The notes below the pieces were generated by a model, which made no database searches, was not told the DNA's origin, and was given only the letters and a program-made list of their open reading frames with translations. Positions 1-8,055 of a DNA stretch of 64,000 nucleotides are shown piece by piece. This DNA is from JACPPO01 sp965262505 (GTDB lineage: Bacteria > Acidobacteriota > Vicinamibacteria > Vicinamibacterales > UBA2999). Numbering within the stretch: position 1 is the stretch's first letter; every line of letters starts with the position of its first letter. The position numbers and the translations under genes were made by a program. The stretch covers positions 4,278,001 through 4,342,000 of the forward strand of contig CBDHFM010000030.1 in the NCBI GenBank assembly GCA_965262505.1, written 5' to 3'.

Positions 1-1
1 C

Positions 2-1396
2 AACGAGCCCACCGCGGCGGCGCTGGCCTACGGGCTCGACAAGAAGAAGGAAGAGACGATCGCCGTCTACGACTTCGGCGGCGGCACCTTCGATATCTCC
101 ATCCTCGAGGTTGGCGAAGGGGTTGTCGAGGTCAAGGCCACTAACGGCGACACGCATCTAGGGGGCGACAACCTCGACCAGCGCATCATCGATTGGATCA
201 TCTCTGAGTTCAAGAATAGCGACGGCATCGATCTCGGCAAGGACCGGATGGCCCTGCAGCGCCTCAAGGAGGCGGCGGAGAAGGCCAAGATGGAGCTCTC
301 CTCCGTGATGGAGACCGACATCAATCTGCCGTTCGTCACTGCCGACCAGACTGGCCCGAAGCACCTCCAGATGAAGCTGACGCGGTCGCGATTCGAGCAA
401 CTTGTGGAGGACCTGCTGCAGCAGACCGTCGGTCCGACGAAGAAGGCGCTGTCGGACGCGGGCCTGGACCCGTCGAAGATTGACGAAGTCGTGGTCGTCG
501 GAGGATCCACGAGGATCCCCCGCGTGCAGCAGATCGTCAAGGACCTGTTCGGCAAAGAGGCGCACAAGGGTGTGAACCCCGACGAAGTGGTCGCGATCGG
601 CGCCGCTATTCAGGCCGGCGTGCTGGCGGGCGAAGTAAAGGATCTGCTGCTGCTGGACGTGACGCCCCTCTCACTTGGCATCGAGACGCTGGGCGGGGTG
701 ATGACGACGCTGATTCCGCGGAACACGACGATTCCCACGCGGAAGAGCGAGACGTTTTCGACCGCTGCCGACAGCCAGACGAGCGTCGAGGTTCATGTCG
801 TGCAAGGCGAACGCCCGCTGGCCAAGGACAACCGAACGCTGGGACGGTTTCAGCTGGTCGGACTTCCGCCTGCGCCGCGCGGTGTGCCGCAGATCGAGGT
901 CACGTTTGACATCGATGCCAACGGCATCGTCAATGTGTCTGCAAAGGACATGGGTACCGGCAAGGAACAGAAGATCACCATCACGGCGTCGAGCGGCCTC
1001 AGCAAGGATGAGGTCGAGAGGATGATGAAGGACGCGTCGGCCCACGCCGAGGAGGACAAGAACAGGCGCGAGGAAATCGAGACGCGGAACCGGGCGGATC
1101 AGGCTGTGTATGCCGCCGACAAGATGCTGCAGGACATGGGCGCCAAACTGACGGCGGACGACAAGTCGGCCGTCGAGTCAGCGATCGAGGCGCTCAAGGC
1201 CGCGATGGCGGCCAATAACGCGGGCGACATGAACAGCGCGATGGAGCAGTTGACGCAGGTACAGCACAAGGCTGCGGAGGCGCTCTATAAGCAGACGGGC
1301 GCAGGTGGGGCCGAGAGTGCAACCGGCACTGAAGACCCGTCCGGTCCGCAGGACGACGTGATCGACGCGGAAGTTGTGGACGAGGAGAAGAAGTAA
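2..1396 (+). CDS. dnaK: Chaperone DnaK (Hsp70), 5' end outside the window
   Basis: ATP-dependent cytosolic chaperone that works with DnaJ and GrpE on unfolded proteins. The frame is open from base 2 and begins inside the nucleotide-binding domain with NEPTAAALAYGLDKK and the phosphate loop DFGGGTFDIS. VVVVGGSTRIP follows, then the interdomain linker LLLLDVTPLSLGIET, the substrate-binding domain and a helical lid. The C-terminus is acidic (DDVIDAEVVDEEKK), as is usual for bacterial DnaK. About 464 residues are present; by comparison with the usual length near 640, roughly 175 N-terminal residues lie upstream. A dnaJ-like gene and hspR follow, so this looks like an HspR-controlled chaperone operon whose promoter and operator are off the left edge. 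Confidence 0.97.
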   Translation, partial: NEPTAAALAYGLDKKKEETIAVYDFGGGTFDISILEVGEGVVEVKATNGDTHLGGDNLDQRIIDWIISEFKNSDGIDLGKDRMALQRLKEAAEKAKMELSSVMETDINLPFVTADQTGPKHLQMKLTRSRFEQLVEDLLQQTVGPTKKALSDAGLDPSKIDEVVVVGGSTRIPRVQQIVKDLFGKEAHKGVNPDEVVAIGAAIQAGVLAGEVKDLLLLDVTPLSLGIETLGGVMTTLIPRNTTIPTRKSETFSTAADSQTSVEVHVVQGERPLAKDNRTLGRFQLVGLPPAPRGVPQIEVTFDIDANGIVNVSAKDMGTGKEQKITITASSGLSKDEVERMMKDASAHAEEDKNRREEIETRNRADQAVYAADKMLQDMGAKLTADDKSAVESAIEALKAAMAANNAGDMNSAMEQLTQVQHKAAEALYKQTGAGGAESATGTEDPSGPQDDVIDAEVVDEEKK

Positions 1397-1401
1397 CTCA
1401 T

Positions 1402-1464
1402 TCATGATTGGCGATTTGTGATCGCGATTCGAAATCACGAATCACGAATCACGAATCACAAGTC
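1402..1464. repeat. Iterated-word element, AATCACG family
   Basis: Between dnaK and the dnaJ-like gene the 7-bp word AATCACG is repeated head to tail (1433-1460; the last copy ends in A). It is preceded by degenerate copies of the complementary word (TGTGAT, GCGATT) at 1405-1429, so the segment can fold back on itself. The element ends about 10 bases before the next start codon. No protein signal was seen. Confidence 0.7.
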
Positions 1465-1475
1465 AGCAATCCCAC

Positions 1476-2552
1476 ATGGATCTCTACGTTGTTCTCGGGT
1501 TGCGGCAGGGTGCGACGGAGCCCGAGGTCAGACGGGCGTACCGGCGGCTGGCGCGGCGGTTTCATCCGGACATCAATCCGGGCGACCGTATGGCCGAGAC
1601 GCGTTTCAAGCAGATTCTCGAGGCCTACGAGACGCTGACTGATCCCGATCGTCGATCGCGGCACGACTCAGGTGCCGGGTCGGCGGACCCTGGCGATCGG
1701 CGAACCAGCGGCTTCGAGGGCTTCGACTTCTCAGCGCGCGGTGCGGATTACTCCACGACCTTCGGTGACCTCTTCGCGGAGGTTCTCACCGACCGCGACA
1801 GGAGGGCTGCCCCCGAGCGTGGTGCCGACCTGCATCACGAAGTGAAGCTTGTCTTCGAGGTGGCGTTCGCCGGGGCAATGCGACCGGTTACGGTGACGCG
1901 CCGCCAAACATGCCGCATCTGTGCGGGCACGGGCCGGACGCGGGTGAAGCCGGGCGCATGTCGTGTCTGCGAGGGAACCGGCGCGGTGCGTGCCGTTCGC
2001 GGGCATATGGTGTTTTCACGCGGCTGCCCAGGATGCGGCGGCTCGGGCCGGCAGCGACCGGAGCCGTGCCAGCCGTGCGGCGGCTTGGGTCAGGAGACGC
2101 GCAGCGAAACAGTGCAGGTGCGCATCCCGGCGGGGATCAGCGACGGCGATCGCGTTCGGGTTGAGGGAGCTGGCAACGCCGGCGTTCGTGGAGGTCCCCC
2201 GGGCGACATGTACATCACGGCGCACGTGGCGCCGCATCCCGTATTCCGGCGCGAAGGCGACGATGTGCATATGGTGCTTCCGATAGCGGTTCATGAGGCG
2301 GCGCTCGGCGCGCGCATCGAAGTGCCGGCCCTGGACGGATCGGCGCGCCTGCGCGTGCCGCCTGGCACGCAGTCAGGGCAGCGGTTCCGCTTTCGGGAGC
2401 GCGGCGCGGCGTCGATGCGCGACGGGCGGCGGGGCGACTTCGTCGTCGAAGTGCGCCTGATGCTGCCGAAGCTGATCGGCGAGCGCTCCAAGGAACTGCT
2501 CCGGGAATTCGGTAGGATCAACGGCGAGAACGTCCGCGAGCAGCTGGGGTAG
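1476..2552 (+). CDS. dnaJ: DnaJ-family co-chaperone (Hsp40)
   Basis: Stimulates DnaK ATPase activity and delivers substrates. The J domain spans residues 1-65 with the essential HPD tripeptide at 30-32. A shortened spacer (about 66-110) stands in for the Gly/Phe region. The zinc domain has four CxxCxGxG repeats with Cys pairs at 146/149, 162/165, 184/187 and 198/201. Two C-terminal substrate-binding beta-domains follow. At 358 residues it is slightly short for a type I DnaJ, mainly because the Gly/Phe linker is reduced and not very glycine-rich. It lies 79 bases after dnaK and 2 bases before hspR, so co-transcription is likely. A second dnaJ elsewhere is possible. Confidence 0.93.
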   Translation: MDLYVVLGLRQGATEPEVRRAYRRLARRFHPDINPGDRMAETRFKQILEAYETLTDPDRRSRHDSGAGSADPGDRRTSGFEGFDFSARGADYSTTFGDLFAEVLTDRDRRAAPERGADLHHEVKLVFEVAFAGAMRPVTVTRRQTCRICAGTGRTRVKPGACRVCEGTGAVRAVRGHMVFSRGCPGCGGSGRQRPEPCQPCGGLGQETRSETVQVRIPAGISDGDRVRVEGAGNAGVRGGPPGDMYITAHVAPHPVFRREGDDVHMVLPIAVHEAALGARIEVPALDGSARLRVPPGTQSGQRFRFRERGAASMRDGRRGDFVVEVRLMLPKLIGERSKELLREFGRINGENVREQLG

Positions 2553-2554
2553 GT

Positions 2555-2995
2555 ATGGCGAAGCGTGCTGAGCGCGGCAAGGCCTACTACATGATCAGCG
2601 CCGTGTCGCAGAGATACAATATCCACCCGCAGACGTTGCGCTTGTACGAGCGAGAGGGGCTCCTCAAGCCGTCTCGGACCGAGGGCAACACACGCCTGTA
2701 CTCGGAAGGAGACCTCAAGCAGCTCGAAACCATCCTGGCGCTCACGCGCGACCTCGGGGTCAATCTGGCCGGTGTCGAGATCATCCTGAACATGCGTCGC
2801 AAGATCGAAGACATGCAGCACGAAGTCAATGAGTTCATGGACTACGTCAAGCGCGAGCTGGCCCGTGGCCTCGACGACTGGGAGCAACGGCTTGGAACCG
2901 CGCTGGTTAAGTCTTCACCGACCGATCTCGTAAGGCAGTCGACCAATAGTCCTGATACCAAAAGTCACAACTCGAAAGTCGAAAGTCAAAAATAG
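2555..2995 (+). CDS. hspR: HspR-like MerR-family heat-shock repressor
   Basis: DNA-binding repressor that, in characterised systems, binds HAIR inverted repeats and silences dnaK operons with DnaK as co-repressor. Residues about 12-80 form a MerR winged helix-turn-helix (YMISAVSQRYNIHPQTLRLY, then EGLLKP and NTRLYSEGDL), followed by a coiled-coil-like helix. The start ATG is 2 bases after the dnaJ stop. The last 25 or so residues are low complexity and end in HNSKVESQK, which is encoded by an iterated-word element, so the tail is probably not part of the ancestral protein. The place at the end of the dnaK-dnaJ operon supports autoregulation. No HAIR site is visible because the operon promoter is upstream of the window. 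Confidence 0.9.
   Translation: MAKRAERGKAYYMISAVSQRYNIHPQTLRLYEREGLLKPSRTEGNTRLYSEGDLKQLETILALTRDLGVNLAGVEIILNMRRKIEDMQHEVNEFMDYVKRELARGLDDWEQRLGTALVKSSPTDLVRQSTNSPDTKSHNSKVESQK
2957..2994. repeat. Iterated-word element, GAAAGTC family (inside hspR 3' end)
   Basis: Three close copies of the word AAAGTC, with short A-rich spacers, overlap the last codons and stop of hspR. The same word and its complement GACTTT/ACTTTC recur at 25783-25838 and 55092-55184. Confidence 0.55.
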
Positions 2996-3022
2996 GTTCG
3001 CAAGTACGCTAGGATCTCGGCC

Positions 3023-3874
3023 GTGGCCTGCGCGGTTTGCGACGACACCGGATGGAAGACGATTGAGGTTGACGGTGTCTCGCGGGTAACGCGTTGCGAC
3101 TGCACGCGTGAGTCTGCAGCGGCGCGGCTGCTGTCGGAAGCGCGCATTCCTCGCCGGTACCAGCACTGCGACCTCGCCAACTACACGGCCTACAACGAGA
3201 AGCTCACGAAGGCGCTGCGGCAGGCCACGGTTCTGGCGGAAGGTTTCCCGGTCGTTGACCGTGGCTTGCTCATTCTTGGCCCTCCGGGCGTGGGGAAGAC
3301 CCACCTGGCCGTCGCGATTCTCCGGCAGGTCATCACGACGCGCGGGGCGCGCGGGATCTTCTACGACACGCGCGACCTGCTTCGCATAATCCGCGGCACG
3401 TACGACCCGATGAACCAGACGGCGGAGATCGACGTGCTCAGGCCCGTCATGGACGCCGACATGCTCGTGCTGGACGACCTGGGCGCCGAAAAGACCTCGG
3501 AGTGGGTCGAGGAGACCCTGAACCTGATCGTCAACGCCCGCTACAGCGCGCAGCGGACGACCGTTTTCACCTCGAACTACGAGGAAAAGGGAGACGACAC
3601 GACCGATCCGGATTCGCTACTGTTCCGCATCGGTTACCGGATGCGCTCCCGCCTTCACGAAATGTGCGACTTGGCCGACCTGGACGGCGCCGACTACCGC
3701 CAGCTGCCGCCGAATGGCGGCGTCGACGACCTCGTGACCCTCTGGAAGTGTCGCACCAAGGCGTCGCGCAAGGCCACACTGCCTTCGCGCGCGGCAAACC
3801 AGGCGCGCGCCCAGATCCGGGAGCGCGACGGTAAGGCCGATCTCAAGTGGTCAGGCGGCCGGGCGGGTTCATAG
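3023..3874 (+). CDS. DnaC/IstB-like ATPase with N-terminal Cys motif
   Basis: AAA+ ATPase of the replicative helicase-loader (DnaC/DnaI) and IstB superfamily. Residues 3-27 contain C3xxC6 and C25xC27, a likely zinc site such as occurs in DnaC-like proteins. Walker A is GPPGVGKT at 86-93, and Walker B/motif DDLGAE is near 150-156. TTVFTSNY is the sensor 1 region, followed by an arginine-rich segment with RMRSRLHEM. The start is GTG. The last 50 residues are basic and poorly defined. No transposase gene is adjacent, so a helicase-loader role is favoured over an IstB role, but this is inference. It sits alone between hspR and hemW, 27 bases after hspR. Confidence 0.82.
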   Translation: MACAVCDDTGWKTIEVDGVSRVTRCDCTRESAAARLLSEARIPRRYQHCDLANYTAYNEKLTKALRQATVLAEGFPVVDRGLLILGPPGVGKTHLAVAILRQVITTRGARGIFYDTRDLLRIIRGTYDPMNQTAEIDVLRPVMDADMLVLDDLGAEKTSEWVEETLNLIVNARYSAQRTTVFTSNYEEKGDDTTDPDSLLFRIGYRMRSRLHEMCDLADLDGADYRQLPPNGGVDDLVTLWKCRTKASRKATLPSRAANQARAQIRERDGKADLKWSGGRAGS

Positions 3875-3880
3875 GCGGAA

Positions 3881-3932
3881 ATCCGGAATCCCAAACCCCA
3901 AAGCCCGAATCCGAAGTTGCGAATCGCCAAGC
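3881..3932. repeat. Iterated-word element, AATCCCAAA family
   Basis: A run of close variants of the word AATCCCAAA/AAGCCCGAATCC fills the gap between the DnaC-like gene and hemW. A longer two-armed version of the same family is found at 30556-30679 and 45938-46058. The possible TTG start of hemW at 3917 lies inside this element, which argues against that start. Confidence 0.6.
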
Positions 3933-3946
3933 TTACACTGGGAAGC

Positions 3947-5065
3947 GTGCTCGGACTCTACGTCCATATCCCTTTCTGTTCGGCCATTTGCAACTACTGC
4001 AACTTCAACCGCGGCCTCTTCGAGCCAGGGCTGAAGGAGCGGTACGTGGCTGCATTGTTGACCGAGATCGGGCGGTCGGCCGACGGCTCGCCGGCGGACA
4101 CGATCTTTCTCGGGGGCGGCACGCCGTCGCTGCTCGAGCCGTCGGAGATCGCAGCCGTGATTGACCTGTGCCGGCAGTCGTGGTCGCTTGACGGCGATGC
4201 GGAGATCACGCTCGAGGCCAATCCGGAGACTGTGACGCCGGAGCGGCTGGCCGGTTTCCGGGCGGCCGGCGTCAACCGACTCAGCTACGGCGTTCAGTCC
4301 TTCCGCGACGACGAGCTCGGGCGGCTGAGCCGCCTGCACTCGGCGGCCAGGGCGGTCGATGCGTTTGGGATGGCTCGCGCCGCAGGTTTCGACAACATCT
4401 CGCTCGATCTGATGATGTGGCTCCCTCAGCAGACGGTCGCGCAGTGGCTCGAGTCGGTCGATGCGCTTGTTGCGCTTGGCCCGGATCACGCCTCGATGTA
4501 CATGCTCGAAATCTACCCAAACGCACCGCTTCGCGACGCCATGGCGCGCGGCCAGTGGTCGGTCGCGCCTGAGGACGATGTGGCGGAGATGTACCTGTCG
4601 GGTCTCGACAGGATGGACGCGGCTGGCTACGTGCAGTACGAGATATCCAACATGGCGCGCCCCGGGCGCCACTCGCGCCATAACCTGAAGTACTGGACCG
4701 ACGGCGAGTGGCTTGGGTTCGGGTGCGGGGCGCACTCCACGCGCGTCGGCACGCGCTGGAAGAACCTGTCCGCCACGGAGGACTACATCTCAGCCGTCGC
4801 GGCCGGAGGACCGGTGGCCACGGAGCGGCGGGCCCTGTCGGCTGAGGAACGGCTGGCGGAGGCCTTGTTCACGGGGCTCCGGCTCAATGCCGGTCTTGAC
4901 CTGGAGGCCGTGAAGAACCGGTACGGCGTCGATGTCTGGAGCCGGCATGGCAGGGAACTGCAGCCTTTCGTGGATCGGGGGGTTCTGTTCTATGATGGGA
5001 AGTTGCTGCGGCTGCCGCGGGAGGGGATGCTTCTCGCTCACGAGATTATGGCCGTTTTCATCTAG
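3947..5065 (+). CDS. hemW: HemW-like radical SAM protein (heme chaperone / CPO-like)
   Basis: Radical SAM protein of the HemW family, whose characterised members bind heme and a 4Fe-4S cluster and deliver heme; many are mis-annotated as coproporphyrinogen III oxidase HemN. With the GTG start at 3947 the protein opens LGLYVHIPFCSAICNYCNF, the family's usual N-terminus, and has the CxxxCxxC motif at Cys11, Cys15 and Cys18. GGGTPS and EANPETV follow in the barrel, then the HemW C-terminal region (ISNMARPG...HNLKYW). HemN-type CPO carries a further cysteine (CxxxCxxCxC) which is absent here, where Phe follows. An upstream in-frame TTG at 3917 falls in a repeat and was not chosen. Length is about 372 residues, normal for the family. 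Confidence 0.88.
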   Translation: MLGLYVHIPFCSAICNYCNFNRGLFEPGLKERYVAALLTEIGRSADGSPADTIFLGGGTPSLLEPSEIAAVIDLCRQSWSLDGDAEITLEANPETVTPERLAGFRAAGVNRLSYGVQSFRDDELGRLSRLHSAARAVDAFGMARAAGFDNISLDLMMWLPQQTVAQWLESVDALVALGPDHASMYMLEIYPNAPLRDAMARGQWSVAPEDDVAEMYLSGLDRMDAAGYVQYEISNMARPGRHSRHNLKYWTDGEWLGFGCGAHSTRVGTRWKNLSATEDYISAVAAGGPVATERRALSAEERLAEALFTGLRLNAGLDLEAVKNRYGVDVWSRHGRELQPFVDRGVLFYDGKLLRLPREGMLLAHEIMAVFI

Positions 5066-5117
5066 TGAACTGTACGGTAGAGTTATCGACTTTCCGGCAT
5101 TCCAAGGAGGCTTGAAG

Positions 5118-5579
5118 ATGCGACGACTGTCCGGGTTAGTACTGGCTGGCGCAATCATAATGCTGCCGGCGTTTTCGCAGGACCATGGTACGGTCAACGC
5201 CCAGGACGCGCTGACCTTCGATGGTGACACGGCAATTTGGTTGATTGCGATCAAACCGGACAAGACCGCCGACTTCGAGGGGGTCATGGCGAAGGTCCGG
5301 GAGGCGCTGCTGAAGTCCGATGCGCCGCAGCGCAAGCAACAGGCGGCCGGGTGGAGGGTCATGAAGGGCGGGACGCCGATGCCGGACGGCAACGTCGTCT
5401 ACACCCACGTGATCAGTCCGGTAGTCGGGGGCGCCGACTATGGGATCATGGCGATCTTGTACGAAGGGTTCCCGGATCCGGCGGAGCAGAAAGTCCTGTA
5501 TGACTTGTACAGCGGAGCGTTCGGTGCCGCGCTTGGGGCGAACGTCGGCACCATCGCGGTGGATCTTTCGCGACCGTAG
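5118..5579 (+). CDS. Exported protein of unknown function, paralogue A
   Basis: 153-residue protein with a signal peptide (MRRLSGLVLAGAIIMLPAFS). I do not recognise the family. The mature part has one compact domain: AIWLIAIKPDKTADFEGVM, then AAGWRVMKGG, VVYTHVISPVVGGADYGI and a DLYSGAFG ending. The next gene encodes the same domain with the same motif order, so the two form a tandem duplication. The ATG at 5118 is fixed by a strong AAGGAGG at 5104-5110; the longer open frame upstream overlaps hemW and is discarded. A terminator directly downstream suggests its own transcript. It is probably periplasmic. Confidence 0.85.
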   Translation: MRRLSGLVLAGAIIMLPAFSQDHGTVNAQDALTFDGDTAIWLIAIKPDKTADFEGVMAKVREALLKSDAPQRKQQAAGWRVMKGGTPMPDGNVVYTHVISPVVGGADYGIMAILYEGFPDPAEQKVLYDLYSGAFGAALGANVGTIAVDLSRP

Positions 5580-5607
5580 TTGCGCGCTGGCGGCGCCTGC
5601 ACGACCC

Positions 5608-5644
5608 GAGCCACGGACGGCGCCCGCCGTTCGTGGCTCTTTTT
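5608..5644 (+). terminator. Rho-independent terminator after paralogue A
   Basis: A stem GAGCCACG (5608-5615) pairs with CGTGGCTC (5632-5639) and an inner stem CGGC/GCCG closes a GCCC loop. Five T residues follow at 5640-5644. It separates the two tandem paralogues, so they are unlikely to share all transcription. Confidence 0.9.
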
Positions 5645-5679
5645 GTCGGGGCGGACCCTCTCGCCCACGTGGAGTCTCG

Positions 5680-6291
5680 ATGCGAACCGTACTGACGATA
5701 CTGGCGGCCCTGTGGATGGCGGGGTTCCCGGTACAGGCGCAAACCCCGGTGCCGGTTCCGGAGGAAACGCCTGCTCCGGCTCCTCAGCAAGGAATCCCCG
5801 CGCCCCCCGCTCCTGGGCAGCCTGCTCCGGTGGCGCCGGCGGCACCGGCTCCCGTGGTGCCGGCCCCAGTCGTGCCGCCCGTGCCGCTTGGTGCGCGCAC
5901 GTTCACGGCCCCGACGGGGATCATCTTCAATGCGGTGCGCGCGGATCGGGTCGTCGACTTCGAGATGGTGATCGGGTACCTGGAGGCGGCACTTGAGAAG
6001 TCGACGGACTCGGGCGTGCGCGCGCAGGCGTCGGGCTGGCGGGTGTTCAAAGCTGCCGAGCCGGGACCGAACAGCACGGTGCTGTATATGTTTCTGATCG
6101 ATCCGACGGTGCCTGGGGCCGACTACGGCCTCGGACGCATCCTGAGCGATGCGTATCCGGACCGGATTCAAGATATTTGGAAGCTGTACACCGGCGCGCT
6201 GGCAGGAGGCGGCAGCCTGCTGAACCTGACGCCGGTACAGCCGGCACCGCTCCCGCCCGTGCCGCCGCCACTCGCCGTGCCGCCGCCATGA
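5680..6291 (+). CDS. Exported proline-rich protein, paralogue B
   Basis: 203-residue protein with a signal peptide (MRTVLTILAALWMAGFPVQA). A Pro/Ala/Val-rich linker of about 50 residues follows, then the same domain as the preceding gene: FNAVRADRVVDFEMV, QASGWRVFKAAEPG, VLYMFLIDPTVPGADYGL and KLYTGALAG. It ends in a second proline-rich tail (PPVPPPLAVPPP). The pairing of both proline arms with a small globular domain suggests a periplasmic protein spanning or contacting peptidoglycan, but no function is known to me. The ATG at 5680 is preferred over an upstream in-frame start because it begins the signal peptide and lies after the terminator. Confidence 0.8.
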   Translation: MRTVLTILAALWMAGFPVQAQTPVPVPEETPAPAPQQGIPAPPAPGQPAPVAPAAPAPVVPAPVVPPVPLGARTFTAPTGIIFNAVRADRVVDFEMVIGYLEAALEKSTDSGVRAQASGWRVFKAAEPGPNSTVLYMFLIDPTVPGADYGLGRILSDAYPDRIQDIWKLYTGALAGGGSLLNLTPVQPAPLPPVPPPLAVPPP

Positions 6292-6338
6292 TGCACGGCC
6301 CAGGGTGAGCCCTCGGGACTTGAGATCAGCCCCCGAGA

Positions 6339-6872
6339 TCAGAAAGCGAGATTCAGTCCCGCGTAGACGCGTTGCACGACCGGGTGGAGCGGTTCGCCGC
6401 TCAACCTGAAGACGCGGTAATCGAGCCGCGCCCGGATCGGTCCCAGCAGCGAAATCTTCGCACCCCCACCTGTGTTCAGCCCAACGTGTGTCACCTGGTT
6501 CGTGCCGAGGCGCTCACGATACAGGCCGCCGCCCGTCGTCAGATAGAACTGGATGCCCACGATCGGGATCGGCGTCTGCAGCAACACGTTACCCATGCCG
6601 ATCCGCAGCGAGGGCGCGGCTTCCCCGACCGTTTCGCCGGTCTGCGCGAATTCGAACTCGAAGCCGAGCACCAGGAGCCCAACGCCAAACGCCAGTCCTC
6701 TCACCGGCCGGTTCGCCGGGGTCGCGGTGCTGCCAATAAAGACCGTCGCATCCGCAAACGCGGGCGCGGCGGACACGATGAGCAGGACCAGCGCTGCCGC
6801 CGCCAGGCGCCAAGGCGCCTGCCTCCGATTCAGGGGCGGATGTTGAGGTCCGTTCGTCATGGGCATTCGCAT
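6339..6872 (-). CDS. Small outer-membrane beta-barrel-like protein
   Basis: 177-residue protein with an N-terminal signal segment (RLAAAALVLLIVSAAPAFA), then a glycine-rich, alternating hydrophobic sequence typical of small OmpA/OmpW-like barrels (LAFGVGLLVLGFEFEF, FYLTTGGGLYRERLG, NTGGGAKISLLGPIRARLDY). It ends in a terminal phenylalanine (VYAGLNLAF), the usual signal for BAM insertion. Three Met codons cluster at the start (6872, 6866, 6860); the first is used. The longer frame reaching 7337 runs into meaB on the other strand and is rejected. It is divergent from meaB. Confidence 0.75.
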   Translation of the reverse strand: MRMPMTNGPQHPPLNRRQAPWRLAAAALVLLIVSAAPAFADATVFIGSTATPANRPVRGLAFGVGLLVLGFEFEFAQTGETVGEAAPSLRIGMGNVLLQTPIPIVGIQFYLTTGGGLYRERLGTNQVTHVGLNTGGGAKISLLGPIRARLDYRVFRLSGEPLHPVVQRVYAGLNLAF

Positions 6873-6960
6873 ACCGAATGATACGATCAGTCGGGACCGC
6901 ACACTGTCATGGATCTGCGATTGACCGACGTTCAAGTGCTGTTTCTGCGACGGGTCTACT

Positions 6961-6993
6961 GGCACGTCAGGCACCACCTTGCGGTGACGTGCC
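6961..6993. repeat. Inverted repeat upstream of meaB
   Basis: GGCACGTCA (6961-6969) is matched by TGACGTGCC (6985-6993), a perfect 9-bp inverted repeat with a 15-base spacer, in the intergenic region between the divergent barrel gene and meaB. It could be an operator or an RNA hairpin; there is no T-run. Confidence 0.5.
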
Positions 6994-7017
6994 TTCGCAA
7001 CGCGGCGCTCACAACGG

Positions 7018-8055
7018 TTGGCGAAGGCGCGAGAGAGGCTCGGCTGCTGGTCATCGCGTGTCGGTGCCTTGCCGCCTGACTCCACGCTGGTGGAGGGTGT
7101 GCTCGCGGGCGATCCGCGGGCGGTGGCGCGCGCGCTGTCGCTTGTCGAGGACGATGCTCCGGCCGGTGTCAGCTTGCTGCGGGCGATCTTTCGGACGACC
7201 GGGCGTGCGCAGCTGATCGGCATCACAGGGCCGCCGGGAGCCGGCAAGAGCACTCTCGTTGATCGGCTCACAGGAGAGATTCGCAACGAAGGCAAAGCGG
7301 TCGGCGTCATAGCCGTCGATCCCACCAGTCCCTTCACCGGCGGCGCGGTGCTCGGCGATCGCGTGCGGATGGGACGTCACTTCTCCGACCCTGGTGTGTT
7401 CATTCGCAGCATGGCGACACGTGGCCATCGTGGGGGCTTGGCGCGGGCGACTGGAGACGCAGCCCTGATCCTGGACGCGGCGGGCAAGGACACGATCATG
7501 ATCGAGACCGTGGGTGTTGGCCAGGGCGAGGTCGATATCGCCGGAACTGCGGACGTGTCCATCGTCGTCCTCGTGCCGAGCAGTGGCGACGGCATCCAGG
7601 CTCTGAAAGCGGGCATCATGGAGATTGCCGACATCTTCGTCGTCAATCAGGCCGACCGTGAAGGCGCGGACCGGCTCGTGGAGGCTATTGCGGCCAATCA
7701 GGCACTGCGAACGGCCGGGCCTGGGGAATGGCGTCCGCCGATCGTGAAAACCGTCGCGACAACGGGAGAGGGGATCCCCGAGCTCCGCGCGGCGATCGCG
7801 AGGTTCCAGAGGCATTCGGCGGCAGGGTCGGGCGGTCGCACGCGCCAGCGACAGGAATATCGCCTGCGGGAGTTGCTGTCACACCGGTTCCTGGAGCGCC
7901 TCGAGGGCGTCCTGCCTGCCGGTGAGCTGGACCGTGTCATCGACCGCATCGCCGCCCGCGAGATCGATCCCTACACCGCTGCCGTCGAACTGATGAACCA
8001 CGCGCTCGGCACCCCGGACCCCCGCTCCCCGATCCCTGAACCGCGATCCAAATGA
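7018..8055 (+). CDS. meaB: MeaB/ArgK-family GTPase, methylmalonyl-CoA mutase chaperone
   Basis: G3E GTPase that protects and reloads adenosylcobalamin-dependent methylmalonyl-CoA mutase. The P-loop is GPPGAGKST at 71-79 and the switch region contains VDPTSPFTGGAVLGDRVRM. IIETVGVGQGEVD-type sequence (MIETVGVGQGEVDIA) and the base-recognition NQAD motif follow. The start is uncertain: TTG at 7018 gives 17 extra residues before another TTG at 7069, which starts nearer the conserved LVEGVLAGDPRA. The last 14 residues (GTPDPRSPIPEPRS) come from a C-rich repetitive stretch. Its stop overlaps the next ATG (ATGA), and that gene is the epimerase of the same pathway. The mutase itself is not in the window. 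Confidence 0.92.
   Translation: MAKARERLGCWSSRVGALPPDSTLVEGVLAGDPRAVARALSLVEDDAPAGVSLLRAIFRTTGRAQLIGITGPPGAGKSTLVDRLTGEIRNEGKAVGVIAVDPTSPFTGGAVLGDRVRMGRHFSDPGVFIRSMATRGHRGGLARATGDAALILDAAGKDTIMIETVGVGQGEVDIAGTADVSIVVLVPSSGDGIQALKAGIMEIADIFVVNQADREGADRLVEAIAANQALRTAGPGEWRPPIVKTVATTGEGIPELRAAIARFQRHSAAGSGGRTRQRQEYRLRELLSHRFLERLEGVLPAGELDRVIDRIAAREIDPYTAAVELMNHALGTPDPRSPIPEPRSK

Noticed and set aside
3023..3874. IstB transposition helper
   Set aside because: No IstA-type transposase or IS ends nearby; N-terminal cysteines and the isolated position fit a helicase-loader-like ATPase better.
3917..3946. TTG start of hemW inside the repeat
   Set aside because: It would add ten residues encoded by an intergenic element; GTG 3947 gives the usual family N-terminus.
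6909..7079. 56-codon frame starting at ATG 6909 upstream of and overlapping meaB
   Set aside because: No ribosome-binding site, no homology that I recognise, and it spans the 9-bp inverted repeat; possible but unsupported.
6873..7337. Long N-terminal extension of the minus-strand barrel gene reaching into meaB
   Set aside because: It is antisense to conserved meaB sequence, and the signal peptide begins at the cluster of Met codons near 6872.
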